A stretch of 17,913 nt of DNA from JAJPXI01 sp045595705 (GTDB lineage: Bacteria; Bacillota; Clostridia; Oscillospirales; Oscillospiraceae), in assembly GCA_045595705.1 (NCBI GenBank), contig JAZOBA010000106.1, positions 1-17,913 on the forward strand, read 5' to 3'. Positions within the stretch are counted from its first letter, which is position 1, and each line of letters starts with the position of its first letter. A program made the position numbers and the translations under genes. The notes beneath the pieces are model-generated. The model made no database searches, was not told the origin of the DNA, and saw only the letters and a list, made by a program, of their open reading frames with translations. Shown piece by piece: positions 8,035 to 15,612 of the stretch.

Positions 8035-10035
8035 TTATTCCGTGACCGAGTTGAGCAGAGCGTCGTCGATCTTGCCCCATGCGTTGGGACCGGAACATTT
8101 TACGTAAATACCCACCGAAATGGCGTCGCCCTCGGTATATTCGATGTTTTCCAGGGTAGCGGTGTGCCACTCGTTGTAAACCGTGACGGTGGTATCCTCG
8201 GTGGCCACGATTTCGTCGTTGATTTTCACATAGGCGTAGATATCGGTGTTTCCGCCGTCACCGCCCATGATGGAAATGGAATAGTCGTATTTGCCGGATT
8301 TCAGATTGGTTACGGCCTGCTCCAGCGTGAACTCCACGCAGTTGGCGCCGGCGCCCCAGAAGTGATAGTGCTTGGTGCCGGTCAGAGAATCGGTGACCTT
8401 GTCTTCCACATGGAGTTCGTCAAAGGAGTTTAGTTCGGTGGCGGTCCAGCCGGTTTCGCCGTCCTCAAAACTCCAGTTGGTCAGATAGTTGTAATTGACC
8501 ATGGAAACATAACAGGTGGCTTCCATGCCGTCTGCGGTACCCTTGACGGTGTATTTGGCCACGCCGCCGTTTTTCATGGCGTCGATGTTCACGTTGTGCC
8601 ATTCCACAGGAATCTGCTGTTTGGAATTGTCCAGCATGATGGCATTGACCGTTTCGGGAAGAACGACATCGCCGTTCAGGTCAAGGATCAGATTGGTATC
8701 TTCGATGGCATCTGCCTTGTTTTCCACGGCATTTCCGCTGCGGACCAGAGAGAAGACCTTCAGCGATTCCAATGCTTTGCCATTGGCGTCGAAAAACGCC
8801 TGATTGTCCACGGCACAGCCGCCGTACCACTGACCGGCATCTTCCGGATCGTATTCTGCGGCAAAGGAGGAGGCCCAACCGGAACCGTGGGTTTCCCAAA
8901 GGGCGGAGTTTTGTTCCCAACTGTCACCGCCTACCGAAATCCAGGTGCCTTCCCAATAAAAGACGCCGATGCCGTTGGTGGTTTTGTTGGCTACCGTGTC
9001 GATTACATTACGGACAAGATTGGCCTGTCCCTGCTGGGTGAAGGGATAATCTTTCACGATACCCCCACCGTCACCGATGGTGTTGCCGTTGAAGTCGGTG
9101 TCTTCTGCCGTAAATGCGTAGGATGTTTCGGCAACCATGACTTTTTTGCCATAGGTCTCGGCAATCTTGGACAGCACCTGTGCCAGATTATCCAGTGTGC
9201 CGTGCCAGAAGGGGTAGTAGGAGGAGGCGAACACGTCGTAATCCACCTGATAGTAGTCCAAATTCTTGCCGTAACTGTCAAAATTGGTGACTTTTTCGGG
9301 GTTTGCAAAATGGACTGCCACCAGCGCATCGGGGCAGACCTCGCGCACGGCTTTGGAGCCTGCGCTCATCAACTGCATGATCTTTTTCCATCCGCCCAAT
9401 GCGCTGCTGTTCTCACCGCACATGGCACCGTTGGTTTCGTTGCCGATCTGTACCATGCCAACGTCCACACCGGCATCCACCAGTTTCTGCAGGCAGTCTT
9501 TGGTGTACTGATATAGCGCTTCGGACTTCTCGTCGATCTTCATGCCCTTCCATGCCTTGGGGACCATCTGCTTTCCGGGGTCGGCCCAGAAGTCGGAATA
9601 GTGGAAGTTTACCAGCAATTTCATGCCGTGCTCGGTGGCTGCCTTGCCGACCAGAATAGCGTTTTCAATGTCGCAGTTGCCGCCGCCGTACCCATTGCCA
9701 TCCGCATCAAAGGGGTCATTCCACACGCGTACGCGAATGTAGTTGATTCCATTTTCGCTGAGGATCTCATAGGGGCTCTTTTTCACACCTGCGTGGTCGC
9801 AGTAGGTCACGCCGCTGGCTTCCAGAGCAGGAACGCAGGAAGCGTCCATACCAAGAATAAATTCATCCGGCAGATTTTCCACCTTTTCCACGTACAGGGT
9901 GTCAGAGGACACGGCAGGTTTTCTGCCGGAATGGTTGGAATCTCCAATCTCCCCTGCCGGGCCGCAGCCGGACAGCAGCATAGTTGCTGCAAGAGCAAAG
10001 GCGAGGGGGATACACAGATACTTTTTTCGGTTCAT
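8035..10035 (-). CDS. GH53 endo-beta-1,4-galactanase lipoprotein with Ig-like and CBM61-like domains
   Basis: Surface arabinogalactan endo-beta-1,4-galactanase, 666 residues. The start at 10035 gives a lipoprotein signal ending LSGC (lipidated Cys24), with AAGGG about 8 nt upstream. A further in-frame ATG 17 codons upstream adds a sequence unlike a signal peptide. The GH53 catalytic domain spans about 57-432, with NFHYSDFWADPGKQ (143-156), acid/base Glu200 in QIGNE and nucleophile Glu303 in MVAETSYAF. Residues 445-513 look like a bacterial Ig-like domain (IPVEWHNVNID, AKYTVKGTADG). Residues 515-664 form a jelly-roll-like module (LTNWSFEDGETGW to WGKIDDALLN), probably CBM61, a family known to bind beta-1,4-galactan next to GH53; the CBM family is my inference. 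It lies 54 nt after the pullulanase gene, with a hairpin in the gap. It probably works with the cytoplasmic GH53 paralogue. Confidence 0.93.
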   Translation of the reverse strand: MNRKKYLCIPLAFALAATMLLSGCGPAGEIGDSNHSGRKPAVSSDTLYVEKVENLPDEFILGMDASCVPALEASGVTYCDHAGVKKSPYEILSENGINYIRVRVWNDPFDADGNGYGGGNCDIENAILVGKAATEHGMKLLVNFHYSDFWADPGKQMVPKAWKGMKIDEKSEALYQYTKDCLQKLVDAGVDVGMVQIGNETNGAMCGENSSALGGWKKIMQLMSAGSKAVREVCPDALVAVHFANPEKVTNFDSYGKNLDYYQVDYDVFASSYYPFWHGTLDNLAQVLSKIAETYGKKVMVAETSYAFTAEDTDFNGNTIGDGGGIVKDYPFTQQGQANLVRNVIDTVANKTTNGIGVFYWEGTWISVGGDSWEQNSALWETHGSGWASSFAAEYDPEDAGQWYGGCAVDNQAFFDANGKALESLKVFSLVRSGNAVENKADAIEDTNLILDLNGDVVLPETVNAIMLDNSKQQIPVEWHNVNIDAMKNGGVAKYTVKGTADGMEATCYVSMVNYNYLTNWSFEDGETGWTATELNSFDELHVEDKVTDSLTGTKHYHFWGAGANCVEFTLEQAVTNLKSGKYDYSISIMGGDGGNTDIYAYVKINDEIVATEDTTVTVYNEWHTATLENIEYTEGDAISVGIYVKCSGPNAWGKIDDALLNSVTE

Positions 10036-10050
10036 AAATGAATCCCTTCT

Positions 10051-10075
10051 GCACCCGGCAGGGAATGCCGGGTGC
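10051..10075 (-). other. Perfect hairpin between pullulanase and GH53 genes
   Basis: GCACCCGGCA (10051-10060) and TGCCGGGTGC (10066-10075) form a 10-bp GC-rich stem with a 5-nt loop. No T-run follows on the transcribed minus strand, so it is unlikely to end transcription. It ends next to the weak ribosome site of the GH53 gene and may be an mRNA stability or processing element that tunes that gene. Confidence 0.6.
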
Positions 10076-10089
10076 GGCTGAATCAATCA

Positions 10090-12762
10090 TCAGGCGAGTG
10101 CGTCGTTTACATAGACGCGGATACCGATGGCATCCACGGTGACCGTGCCGCTCTCCCGGGCCAGAATGTCGGTGCCGGCAGAACAGGCGTCGGCCACGAG
10201 GTTCCATTCACCGTTCAGGGTATAGGGCAGACCGGTGTTGTGGGGATTGATGAGGGCGAGAGCCTGACCGCCCTTGCCGTCTTCAAAGGTAATTGCGAGG
10301 ATTCCGCTGCCCAGTTCTTCCACATTGGAAATCTGAGCGGCGCTGTCAGTGAAAATGTCGAAGTGCTTTCTCATGGCGATGAGACCCTTGTAGTAGAGCA
10401 TGGTGGCATACTCACGGGTACCTTCCTGCAGCACCGACCAGTTGATGTTGTTGACGGCGTCACTGGATTTATAGCTGTTTTCATCGCCGCCCTTGGTGCG
10501 CAGCATTTCTTCGCCCGCCTGCCAGAAGGGGGCACCCTTGGAAATCATAAGAATGGCTGCGCCCAAATTGTTCATGCGGTTTCGCTGATCCTCGGTGTGG
10601 TTGGGATTGGACAGGAGCAGTTTATCCCAGAGGGTGTTGTTGTCATGGGCGCTCATATAGTTGATAACCATGGCATCGGTGACGCTCCAGCCTTGGCCGA
10701 CACCCTGACCGCCCCGGAGGCCGAAGGCGATGTCTGCTGTTGTGGCGGCATTGGCTGCGCCGCTGATATAGCCCTGCGCGGTCTTGTCGAATACGCTGCC
10801 CTTCAGACCGTCGCGAATCACGTCGTTGAACACGGCAACGGCGCCGATGGCATTGCCGGAAGGTGTGATTTTGCTGATGTTGGACTGATTTGCCTGTGCA
10901 CTGCCGTCGATGGTGGCGCCCATGGTCCAGCCCTCACCATAGAGAATGGCGTGGGGATTGACAGCGTGTACGGCTTGCTCCACTTCCTGCATGGTGGCCA
11001 GATCGTGCAGACCCATCAGGTCAAAGCGCAGGCCGTCCAGTTTGTATTCTTTCACCCAGTACGCGGTGGAATCCACCATGAATTTGCCGAACATATAGCG
11101 CTCGGAAGCGGTGTCGTTTCCGCAGCCGCTGGCCGAAGAATTGGCGCCGGTGCTGGTGTAGCGATAGTAATAATACGGCACGATGCGGTTGAAGCTGCTG
11201 TTGGCATCGTAGGTATGGTTATAAACCATGTCCATCACCACGCTGATGCCTGCTTCGTGGAGAGCCATTACCATCTGTTTGTACTCGTTGATGCGCACCT
11301 CGCCGTGATAGGGGTCGGTGGAATAGCTGCCTTCGGGGACGTTGTAGTTTTTGGGATCGTAGCCCCAGTTGAATTCATCTTCGGGGGTGGTTTCATCGAC
11401 GGTGGCATAGTCGTACACGGGGAGCAGGTGTACATGGGTGATGCCCAGTTCCTTCAGATAGTCAACACCCACGCTTTGGCCGTGCTTGTTGACCAACCCG
11501 GTTTCGGTGAAGGCCAGGTACTTTCCTTTGTACTGGGAAGAGACGATTTTGTTGGAGAAGTCACGCACATGGACCTCCCAGATGATGGCTTCGGAATAGT
11601 TGGAAATGGGGGTTTTCAGGCCGGAGGAATCCCAGCCGTCGGGATCGGTCAGAGACAGATCCACTACCATGCCGCGGTTGCCGTTTACACCGGCGGCTTT
11701 GGTGTAGGGGTCAACGGCCTCCTGGGTGCCCACGCCGGTGGTTACAGTGTAAGTGTAATAGGTGCCGTGGCCGCAGGATTCGGTGTGGGACCAGACACCC
11801 TTTTCACCCATGGTCATCTCTACGCTTTTGTAGGCGTCGGTGCCGTCGCCTGCTTCAAAGAGGTTGAGCACCACCTTGGATGCCGTGGGGGCCCATACCT
11901 TGAAGGTGGTATTGTCGCCGTGGATCACAGCGCCCAGATCATCGCCGTCATAGTGGAAGTGTTCGGCAAAATAGGGGCTGTCAAAGATTTCGGTGGGGAC
12001 AACGGTTTTCTCGCCGTAGCCCGCGATCTCGATGCGGTAAGTCTTAGAAAGATCCAGCGCTTCTGCCGTTTCGATGTAGCCGGAAGTGGATTCCTTGCCC
12101 AAAGTGGAAATGCCGGCGACAGCAATTTCGCGCTCGCCTTCGTAGATCTTGACCTGACTCAGATCGGAAATGGTGGTCTTGGGGGCAATGCTGTATCGGA
12201 TCTTATACTGATCTGCCATGCCTGCAAGTGTAAACATTTTTGCCATATACAGTGTTTTTCCTCCGTCACTGCTCAAATATTGTTCAGGATCGCCGTGCTT
12301 TAGGTAGACAACCGTCTCCTTGCCGCTGACGGTTACAAAGCGGTCCGATTCATAGTCTTTGGTGGCGCTGCCCCACGAACTTCCGCCCGGGTCAGAGCAG
12401 TCCCGCCGAACAATAAAGCCGACCGACTCTACGTTCTCGGGTACATTGACCACCACTTTGGCGCCGTATTCACATTCGTGGAAGAGGTAGCCCTTGCCGG
12501 CCTTGTCGCCCCACCAGATCCACATGTCGCATTTTTCGTAGGTGCCCGGATAGGACCAGTAGAAGGTAACCTGATTGTACCCTTCCTGCAGAGGTTCGGT
12601 GTATTCTTCGGTGGGCTGAGCGGGAGTGGGCTGCACCGGCTGGGGAGTTTCGTCGACCGGGGGAGGATCCTGTGAGGGGGTCGGCGTACATGCTGTCATG
12701 GACATGGAGAACAGCATGGCCAGCAGGAGAAGCAGGGAAAGGGGACGTCTGAAATAGTTCAT
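10090..12762 (-). CDS. pulA: Type I pullulanase lipoprotein (GH13_14) with CBM41-like domain
   Basis: Surface debranching enzyme that cleaves alpha-1,6 links in pullulan and amylopectin, 890 residues. The signal peptide ends in MTAC (candidate lipidated Cys25; Met at -3 makes a slightly weak lipobox). A Pro/Gln/Thr-rich linker follows to about residue 60. Residues 64-155 form a CBM41/pullulanase-associated domain with aromatic WIWWGDKAGKG. An N-terminal beta domain (about 270-370) precedes the GH13 barrel. The type I signature appears as FNWGYDP (464-470), with Phe in place of the usual Tyr. Catalytic residues are Asp581 (GLRFDLMG), Glu610 (LYGEGW) and Asp707 (MSAHDN). The start at 12762 has GGGAGG 7 nt upstream. 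It lies 16 nt after malQ and before the GH53 lipoprotein gene, so it is an operon member. Its linear maltodextrin products would feed the ABC importer and MalQ. Confidence 0.95.
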   Translation of the reverse strand: MNYFRRPLSLLLLLAMLFSMSMTACTPTPSQDPPPVDETPQPVQPTPAQPTEEYTEPLQEGYNQVTFYWSYPGTYEKCDMWIWWGDKAGKGYLFHECEYGAKVVVNVPENVESVGFIVRRDCSDPGGSSWGSATKDYESDRFVTVSGKETVVYLKHGDPEQYLSSDGGKTLYMAKMFTLAGMADQYKIRYSIAPKTTISDLSQVKIYEGEREIAVAGISTLGKESTSGYIETAEALDLSKTYRIEIAGYGEKTVVPTEIFDSPYFAEHFHYDGDDLGAVIHGDNTTFKVWAPTASKVVLNLFEAGDGTDAYKSVEMTMGEKGVWSHTESCGHGTYYTYTVTTGVGTQEAVDPYTKAAGVNGNRGMVVDLSLTDPDGWDSSGLKTPISNYSEAIIWEVHVRDFSNKIVSSQYKGKYLAFTETGLVNKHGQSVGVDYLKELGITHVHLLPVYDYATVDETTPEDEFNWGYDPKNYNVPEGSYSTDPYHGEVRINEYKQMVMALHEAGISVVMDMVYNHTYDANSSFNRIVPYYYYRYTSTGANSSASGCGNDTASERYMFGKFMVDSTAYWVKEYKLDGLRFDLMGLHDLATMQEVEQAVHAVNPHAILYGEGWTMGATIDGSAQANQSNISKITPSGNAIGAVAVFNDVIRDGLKGSVFDKTAQGYISGAANAATTADIAFGLRGGQGVGQGWSVTDAMVINYMSAHDNNTLWDKLLLSNPNHTEDQRNRMNNLGAAILMISKGAPFWQAGEEMLRTKGGDENSYKSSDAVNNINWSVLQEGTREYATMLYYKGLIAMRKHFDIFTDSAAQISNVEELGSGILAITFEDGKGGQALALINPHNTGLPYTLNGEWNLVADACSAGTDILARESGTVTVDAIGIRVYVNDALA

Positions 12763-12778
12763 GAGGGGACCTCCCTAT

Positions 12779-14260
12779 TTATTTGTTTCGGTTTGTTCTT
12801 GTGGTCAAATCCAGAATTCTGTTTCTGAGTTTTGCGGTGTTGTACCGGGGACTGATACGCCATGCCCAGTTGCCTTGTGCTGTGGCGGGAATGTTCATCC
12901 GGCCTTTTTCGTTGGGCAGGTTCAGATAATCCTGCATGGGGACCATGGCGAGATTGGCGATGCTCTCGAAGGCGAATTCAATGAGATCATAAGTGCGGTG
13001 CTGCGCCTTGTTTCGTGGACATTCCCGGTTGAACCGGCGTTTTGCCTCGCCCGAAAGGTCCTTCTGCCAGGTGTTTGTGCAGTCGGAATCGTGGGAGGAA
13101 GAGTAAACCACGCAGTTTTCGCTTTCGTACATGCGGGGCAGGTTTTCACTGTCCTCATCGTAAAAGGCGAAATGGAGCATCTTCATGCCCGGGAAACCGG
13201 TGTCCCGCATTAACTCGCGTACATCCTCGGTGATGTAGCCAAGATCTTCGGCAATGATTTTTGCGTCGGGATAGGTTTTGCGCAGGGTGCGAAACAGGGC
13301 GATGCCGGGAGCGGGATCCCATGTTCCGTTTCGGGCGGTTGCCTCTCCGTAGGGGATATTGTAGTATCCGGCAAAGCCGCGGAAGTGATCAATGCGCAGG
13401 ATGTCATAAAGCTGGAAGGCAAGACCTGCTCGATCCATCCACCAAGCAAAACCTTGCTGTTCCATCAAAGGCCAGTTGTAGATGGGGTTACCCCAGAGCT
13501 GACCGTCCAGGGAGAAACCGTCGGGAGGACATCCGGCGACCACAATAGGATTATACTGACCGTCCAGCAAAAACTGCTCGGGCGCTGCCCACACGTCCAT
13601 GCTGTCGTGGGCCACGTAGATGGGCATATCGCCAATAATGAGGATCCCTTTCTCGTGGGCGTGCCGCACCACGGCCTGCCACTGGGAAGAAAATTCATAT
13701 TGGCACCAACGCCAGAAGGACATTTCACTTTCAAACTCACCGCAATGGGACAGGGCCTTTGCGTAGTTGCGATGTTCCTCGTCCCAAAGGGTCCACGGGC
13801 AGTGGTTGTAGTGGACCTTCAATGCCATGAACAGGCAGTATTTTTCCAACCAGGCGGCGTTTTGCTGAACAAAAGTATGGTAAGCTTCGTCGGGGATAAA
13901 TCGCGTAAAAGCCTGCCGCAGAATAGGATATCTGGTCTGAAACAGCCGGCCGTAATCGACGCGCTCGGAATTGTGGCACTGGTCGGCAAGCTCAGCTTTG
14001 GTGAGCAGGCCGTTTCGAGCCAGCAGATCCAGATCGATAAAGTACGGGTTGCCGGCTACCGAAGCCGGAGACTGGTAAGGACTGTCGCCGTACGAGGTGG
14101 GATTCAGCGGAAGGACCTGCCAGCACTTCTGGCCGGTGGCATCCAGAAAATCAATAAAGTCATAGGCGGCTTTACCAAAACTGCCGATTCCGTATTTGGA
14201 GGGCAGGCTGCTGACGGGCATGACGACGCCGGCTTTATGACGGAAACTGAAGTTTTTCAT
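12779..14260 (-). CDS. malQ: 4-alpha-glucanotransferase (amylomaltase, GH77)
   Basis: Cytoplasmic disproportionating enzyme that moves alpha-1,4-glucan segments between maltodextrins, releasing glucose and longer chains. It is 493 residues, normal for bacterial GH77, with no signal peptide. The N-terminus carries GVVMPVSSLPSKYGIGSFG and the family motif GDSPYQSPASVAGNPYFIDL (58-77). Catalytic residues are nucleophile Asp291 (LRIDHFRGF), acid/base Glu338 (IIAEDLGYIT) and Asp391 in SSHDSD, where the family usually has THDND. The ATG at 14260 has AAGGAG about 10 nt upstream. It begins 35 nt after the TIGR00300-type gene and ends 16 nt before the pullulanase gene. No maltodextrin phosphorylase or glucokinase is in the window, so the rest of the maltodextrin pathway must be encoded elsewhere. 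Confidence 0.96.
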   Translation of the reverse strand: MKNFSFRHKAGVVMPVSSLPSKYGIGSFGKAAYDFIDFLDATGQKCWQVLPLNPTSYGDSPYQSPASVAGNPYFIDLDLLARNGLLTKAELADQCHNSERVDYGRLFQTRYPILRQAFTRFIPDEAYHTFVQQNAAWLEKYCLFMALKVHYNHCPWTLWDEEHRNYAKALSHCGEFESEMSFWRWCQYEFSSQWQAVVRHAHEKGILIIGDMPIYVAHDSMDVWAAPEQFLLDGQYNPIVVAGCPPDGFSLDGQLWGNPIYNWPLMEQQGFAWWMDRAGLAFQLYDILRIDHFRGFAGYYNIPYGEATARNGTWDPAPGIALFRTLRKTYPDAKIIAEDLGYITEDVRELMRDTGFPGMKMLHFAFYDEDSENLPRMYESENCVVYSSSHDSDCTNTWQKDLSGEAKRRFNRECPRNKAQHRTYDLIEFAFESIANLAMVPMQDYLNLPNEKGRMNIPATAQGNWAWRISPRYNTAKLRNRILDLTTRTNRNK

Positions 14261-14295
14261 GGGGTAGGGGCTCCTTCTTAAATAACTTGTCGGGG

Positions 14296-15393
14296 TTACA
14301 TCAAATTAAGGCCCTTGGCAACCAATGTGATAAAGTCCTGCACATTGGCCACGATGGTTTTTGCGCTCAGACTGCCGCGGTCCAGCAGCTTGTTTACCAC
14401 AAATTCGTCCACGTCCACTGCATACAGGTACACCGGGCGGACGGTCCCATCTTCCTGCACGCGGAAGGAGGGGGTCATATTTCCGGTTGCGATGGTGTGC
14501 AGCATGGTGGCCATGCAAATCACGGTGGTGGCTTTCTTGACCACGCTGCGCATGGCGTTGGCGGCTTTGTATACATCACCGATGACCTCGGGCAGAGGGC
14601 CGTCGTCACGGATGGAGCCGGCCAGCACGTAGGGAATCTCGTTTTTTACGCAGCTGCACATAATGCCATCGTTCAGATTGTAGTCCTTAATGAACTGGGG
14701 GATGGAACCGCTGCGGCGGGCCTTGTTGCATACGTCCAGATGGTTGTAATGTCCATTGGGCTGGGAACGTTGGGTGTAAATATCCTGACCCAGTGCGGTG
14801 TGCAGCAGGGCGGCCTCCAGATCATGGGTGGCCAGTGCGTTCCCGGCCAGAATGCCGTGGGCATATCCATTGTCGATCAGAAGCTGCATGGCACGCCGTG
14901 CATCGGCATCGAAGGCAAAGGCGGGACCCATGACCCAAACGATGTTACCATGGTCCTTTTCATATTTCAGCAATTCAAAAAGATCGTCATAGTCCCGGGC
15001 GTAGGAGGTTTCGCGGCTGCGGCCTTGACGGAATACAAACTGGTCTTCCAACGGAGTGCTTTCGTCGACAAAGCCGTTGCTGTGCAGGTAGATGCCTTCT
15101 TCACCCTTTTCGGTACGGCCGAGTATGACCTTGTCGCCCTGTTTCAGGTTGCGGGCTTCCACGACATCGAGAACGCCGCTGTCGCGGAGCACCACGCAGC
15201 AGTCCATGCGGCTTTCTTCGGCCAGCTTCCACTGCCCGTCGATTTTAAAATATTCCGGATACATGGAGGTGCTGTGGTAGTACTCCGGTGCGACACCGTC
15301 TTGCTCGGCCGATTCGTATCCTGCATTGGGAGCGCAGACAAAACGGTCCGCGCTGAAGTCGGGGTGGTGGTAATTCAGAGGTTCAAATGCCAT
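14296..15393 (-). CDS. TIGR00300-family protein, ornithine cyclodeaminase-like (archaeal/AgrE type)
   Basis: A 365-residue cytoplasmic protein that matches, from memory, the TIGR00300 (LOR/SDH-domain) family. Members include the ornithine cyclodeaminase domain of cyanobacterial AgrE/ArgZ and archaeal ornithine cyclodeaminase, which make proline from ornithine using NAD. Landmarks are YHSTSMYPEYFKIDGQW (39-55), LAGNALATHDLEAALLHTALG (182-202), GHYNHLD (214-220), LAGSIRDDGPLPEVIGD (257-273) and MATMLHTIATGNMTPS (294-309). These include the likely nucleotide-binding and catalytic loops. The ATG at 15393 has AGGAG 8 nt upstream. The gene is the first after the strong promoter at 15495-15522 and is separated from malQ by only 35 nt without a terminator, so it probably heads the polysaccharide operon, an unexpected metabolic link. 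The amino-acid function is inferred from the family. Confidence 0.85.
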   Translation of the reverse strand: MAFEPLNYHHPDFSADRFVCAPNAGYESAEQDGVAPEYYHSTSMYPEYFKIDGQWKLAEESRMDCCVVLRDSGVLDVVEARNLKQGDKVILGRTEKGEEGIYLHSNGFVDESTPLEDQFVFRQGRSRETSYARDYDDLFELLKYEKDHGNIVWVMGPAFAFDADARRAMQLLIDNGYAHGILAGNALATHDLEAALLHTALGQDIYTQRSQPNGHYNHLDVCNKARRSGSIPQFIKDYNLNDGIMCSCVKNEIPYVLAGSIRDDGPLPEVIGDVYKAANAMRSVVKKATTVICMATMLHTIATGNMTPSFRVQEDGTVRPVYLYAVDVDEFVVNKLLDRGSLSAKTIVANVQDFITLVAKGLNLM

Positions 15394-15470
15394 CGTGATC
15401 AGCTCCTGAATAAGATGGAGTTTTGTTTTGTTTTCATTTACGGCGCATCGCGTCGGGGAACGGTGTGCGT

Positions 15471-15502
15471 GATATAATCGCCGCTCCAGTGGCTATTATA
15501 TC
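15471..15502. promoter_or_regulatory. Inverted repeat overlapping the operon promoter, candidate operator
   Basis: GATATAATCGCC (15471-15482) and GGCTATTATATC (15491-15502) form 12-bp arms that match at 11 positions around an 8-nt centre. The right arm contains the minus-strand -10 box, and the repeat covers the expected start near 15488. That position suits a repressor site for the starch/galactan operon. The bound regulator is unknown, and it shares no half-site with the palindrome at 3115-3133. Confidence 0.5.
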
Positions 15503-15522
15503 ATGCATATTTACTTTGACAA
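15495..15522 (-). promoter_or_regulatory. Sigma-A promoter heading the minus-strand operon
   Basis: On the minus strand -35 TTGTCA (15517-15522) is followed after 16 bp by a perfect -10 TATAAT (15495-15500). The predicted start near 15488 leaves a leader of about 95 nt before the ATG at 15393. The reverse strand of the same -35 region reads TTGACA, but it has no good -10 for the plus direction. Confidence 0.8.
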
Positions 15523-15561
15523 GAGGATGAAATGTGCGGTACGGATTTTGTCAAAAACTAC

Positions 15562-15590
15562 TTTACAAGAATTCGTTCTCGCGGTATGAT
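15562..15590 (+). promoter_or_regulatory. Sigma-A promoter of the YitT-family gene
   Basis: TTTACA (15562-15567), a 17-bp spacer and TATGAT (15585-15590) point to a start near 15597. This sits just upstream of the AAAGGG ribosome site at 15598-15603, giving a very short leader. It implies that the in-frame ATG codons at 15532, 15586 and 15589 are not used. Confidence 0.65.
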
Positions 15591-15612
15591 GCGCTTGAAA
15601 GGGCGTGGTTCC

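Noticed and set aside
6223..8433. 736-codon plus-strand open frame opposite the amylase
   Set aside because: It spans the junctions of three real minus-strand genes, has no good ribosome site and reads as Val/Gly-rich shadow sequence.
10051..10075. Hairpin as a terminator ending the operon after pullulanase
   Set aside because: There is no U-tract after it on the transcribed strand and the next gene starts 15 nt later.
10072..12303. 743-codon plus-strand open frame opposite the pullulanase
   Set aside because: It is antisense to clear GH13 catalytic motifs, and its product has no recognisable domain.
15516..15545. Plus-strand promoter starting with the perfect TTGACA at 15516-15521
   Set aside because: No acceptable -10 box lies 16-18 bp downstream; the TTTACA/TATGAT pair at 15562-15590 is better.
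15527..15589. 20-codon leader-like open frame upstream of the YitT gene (MKCAVRILSKTTLQEF…)
   Set aside because: AAGAGG abuts its ATG with no spacer, and it lies upstream of the best promoter, so it is probably not transcribed with the gene.
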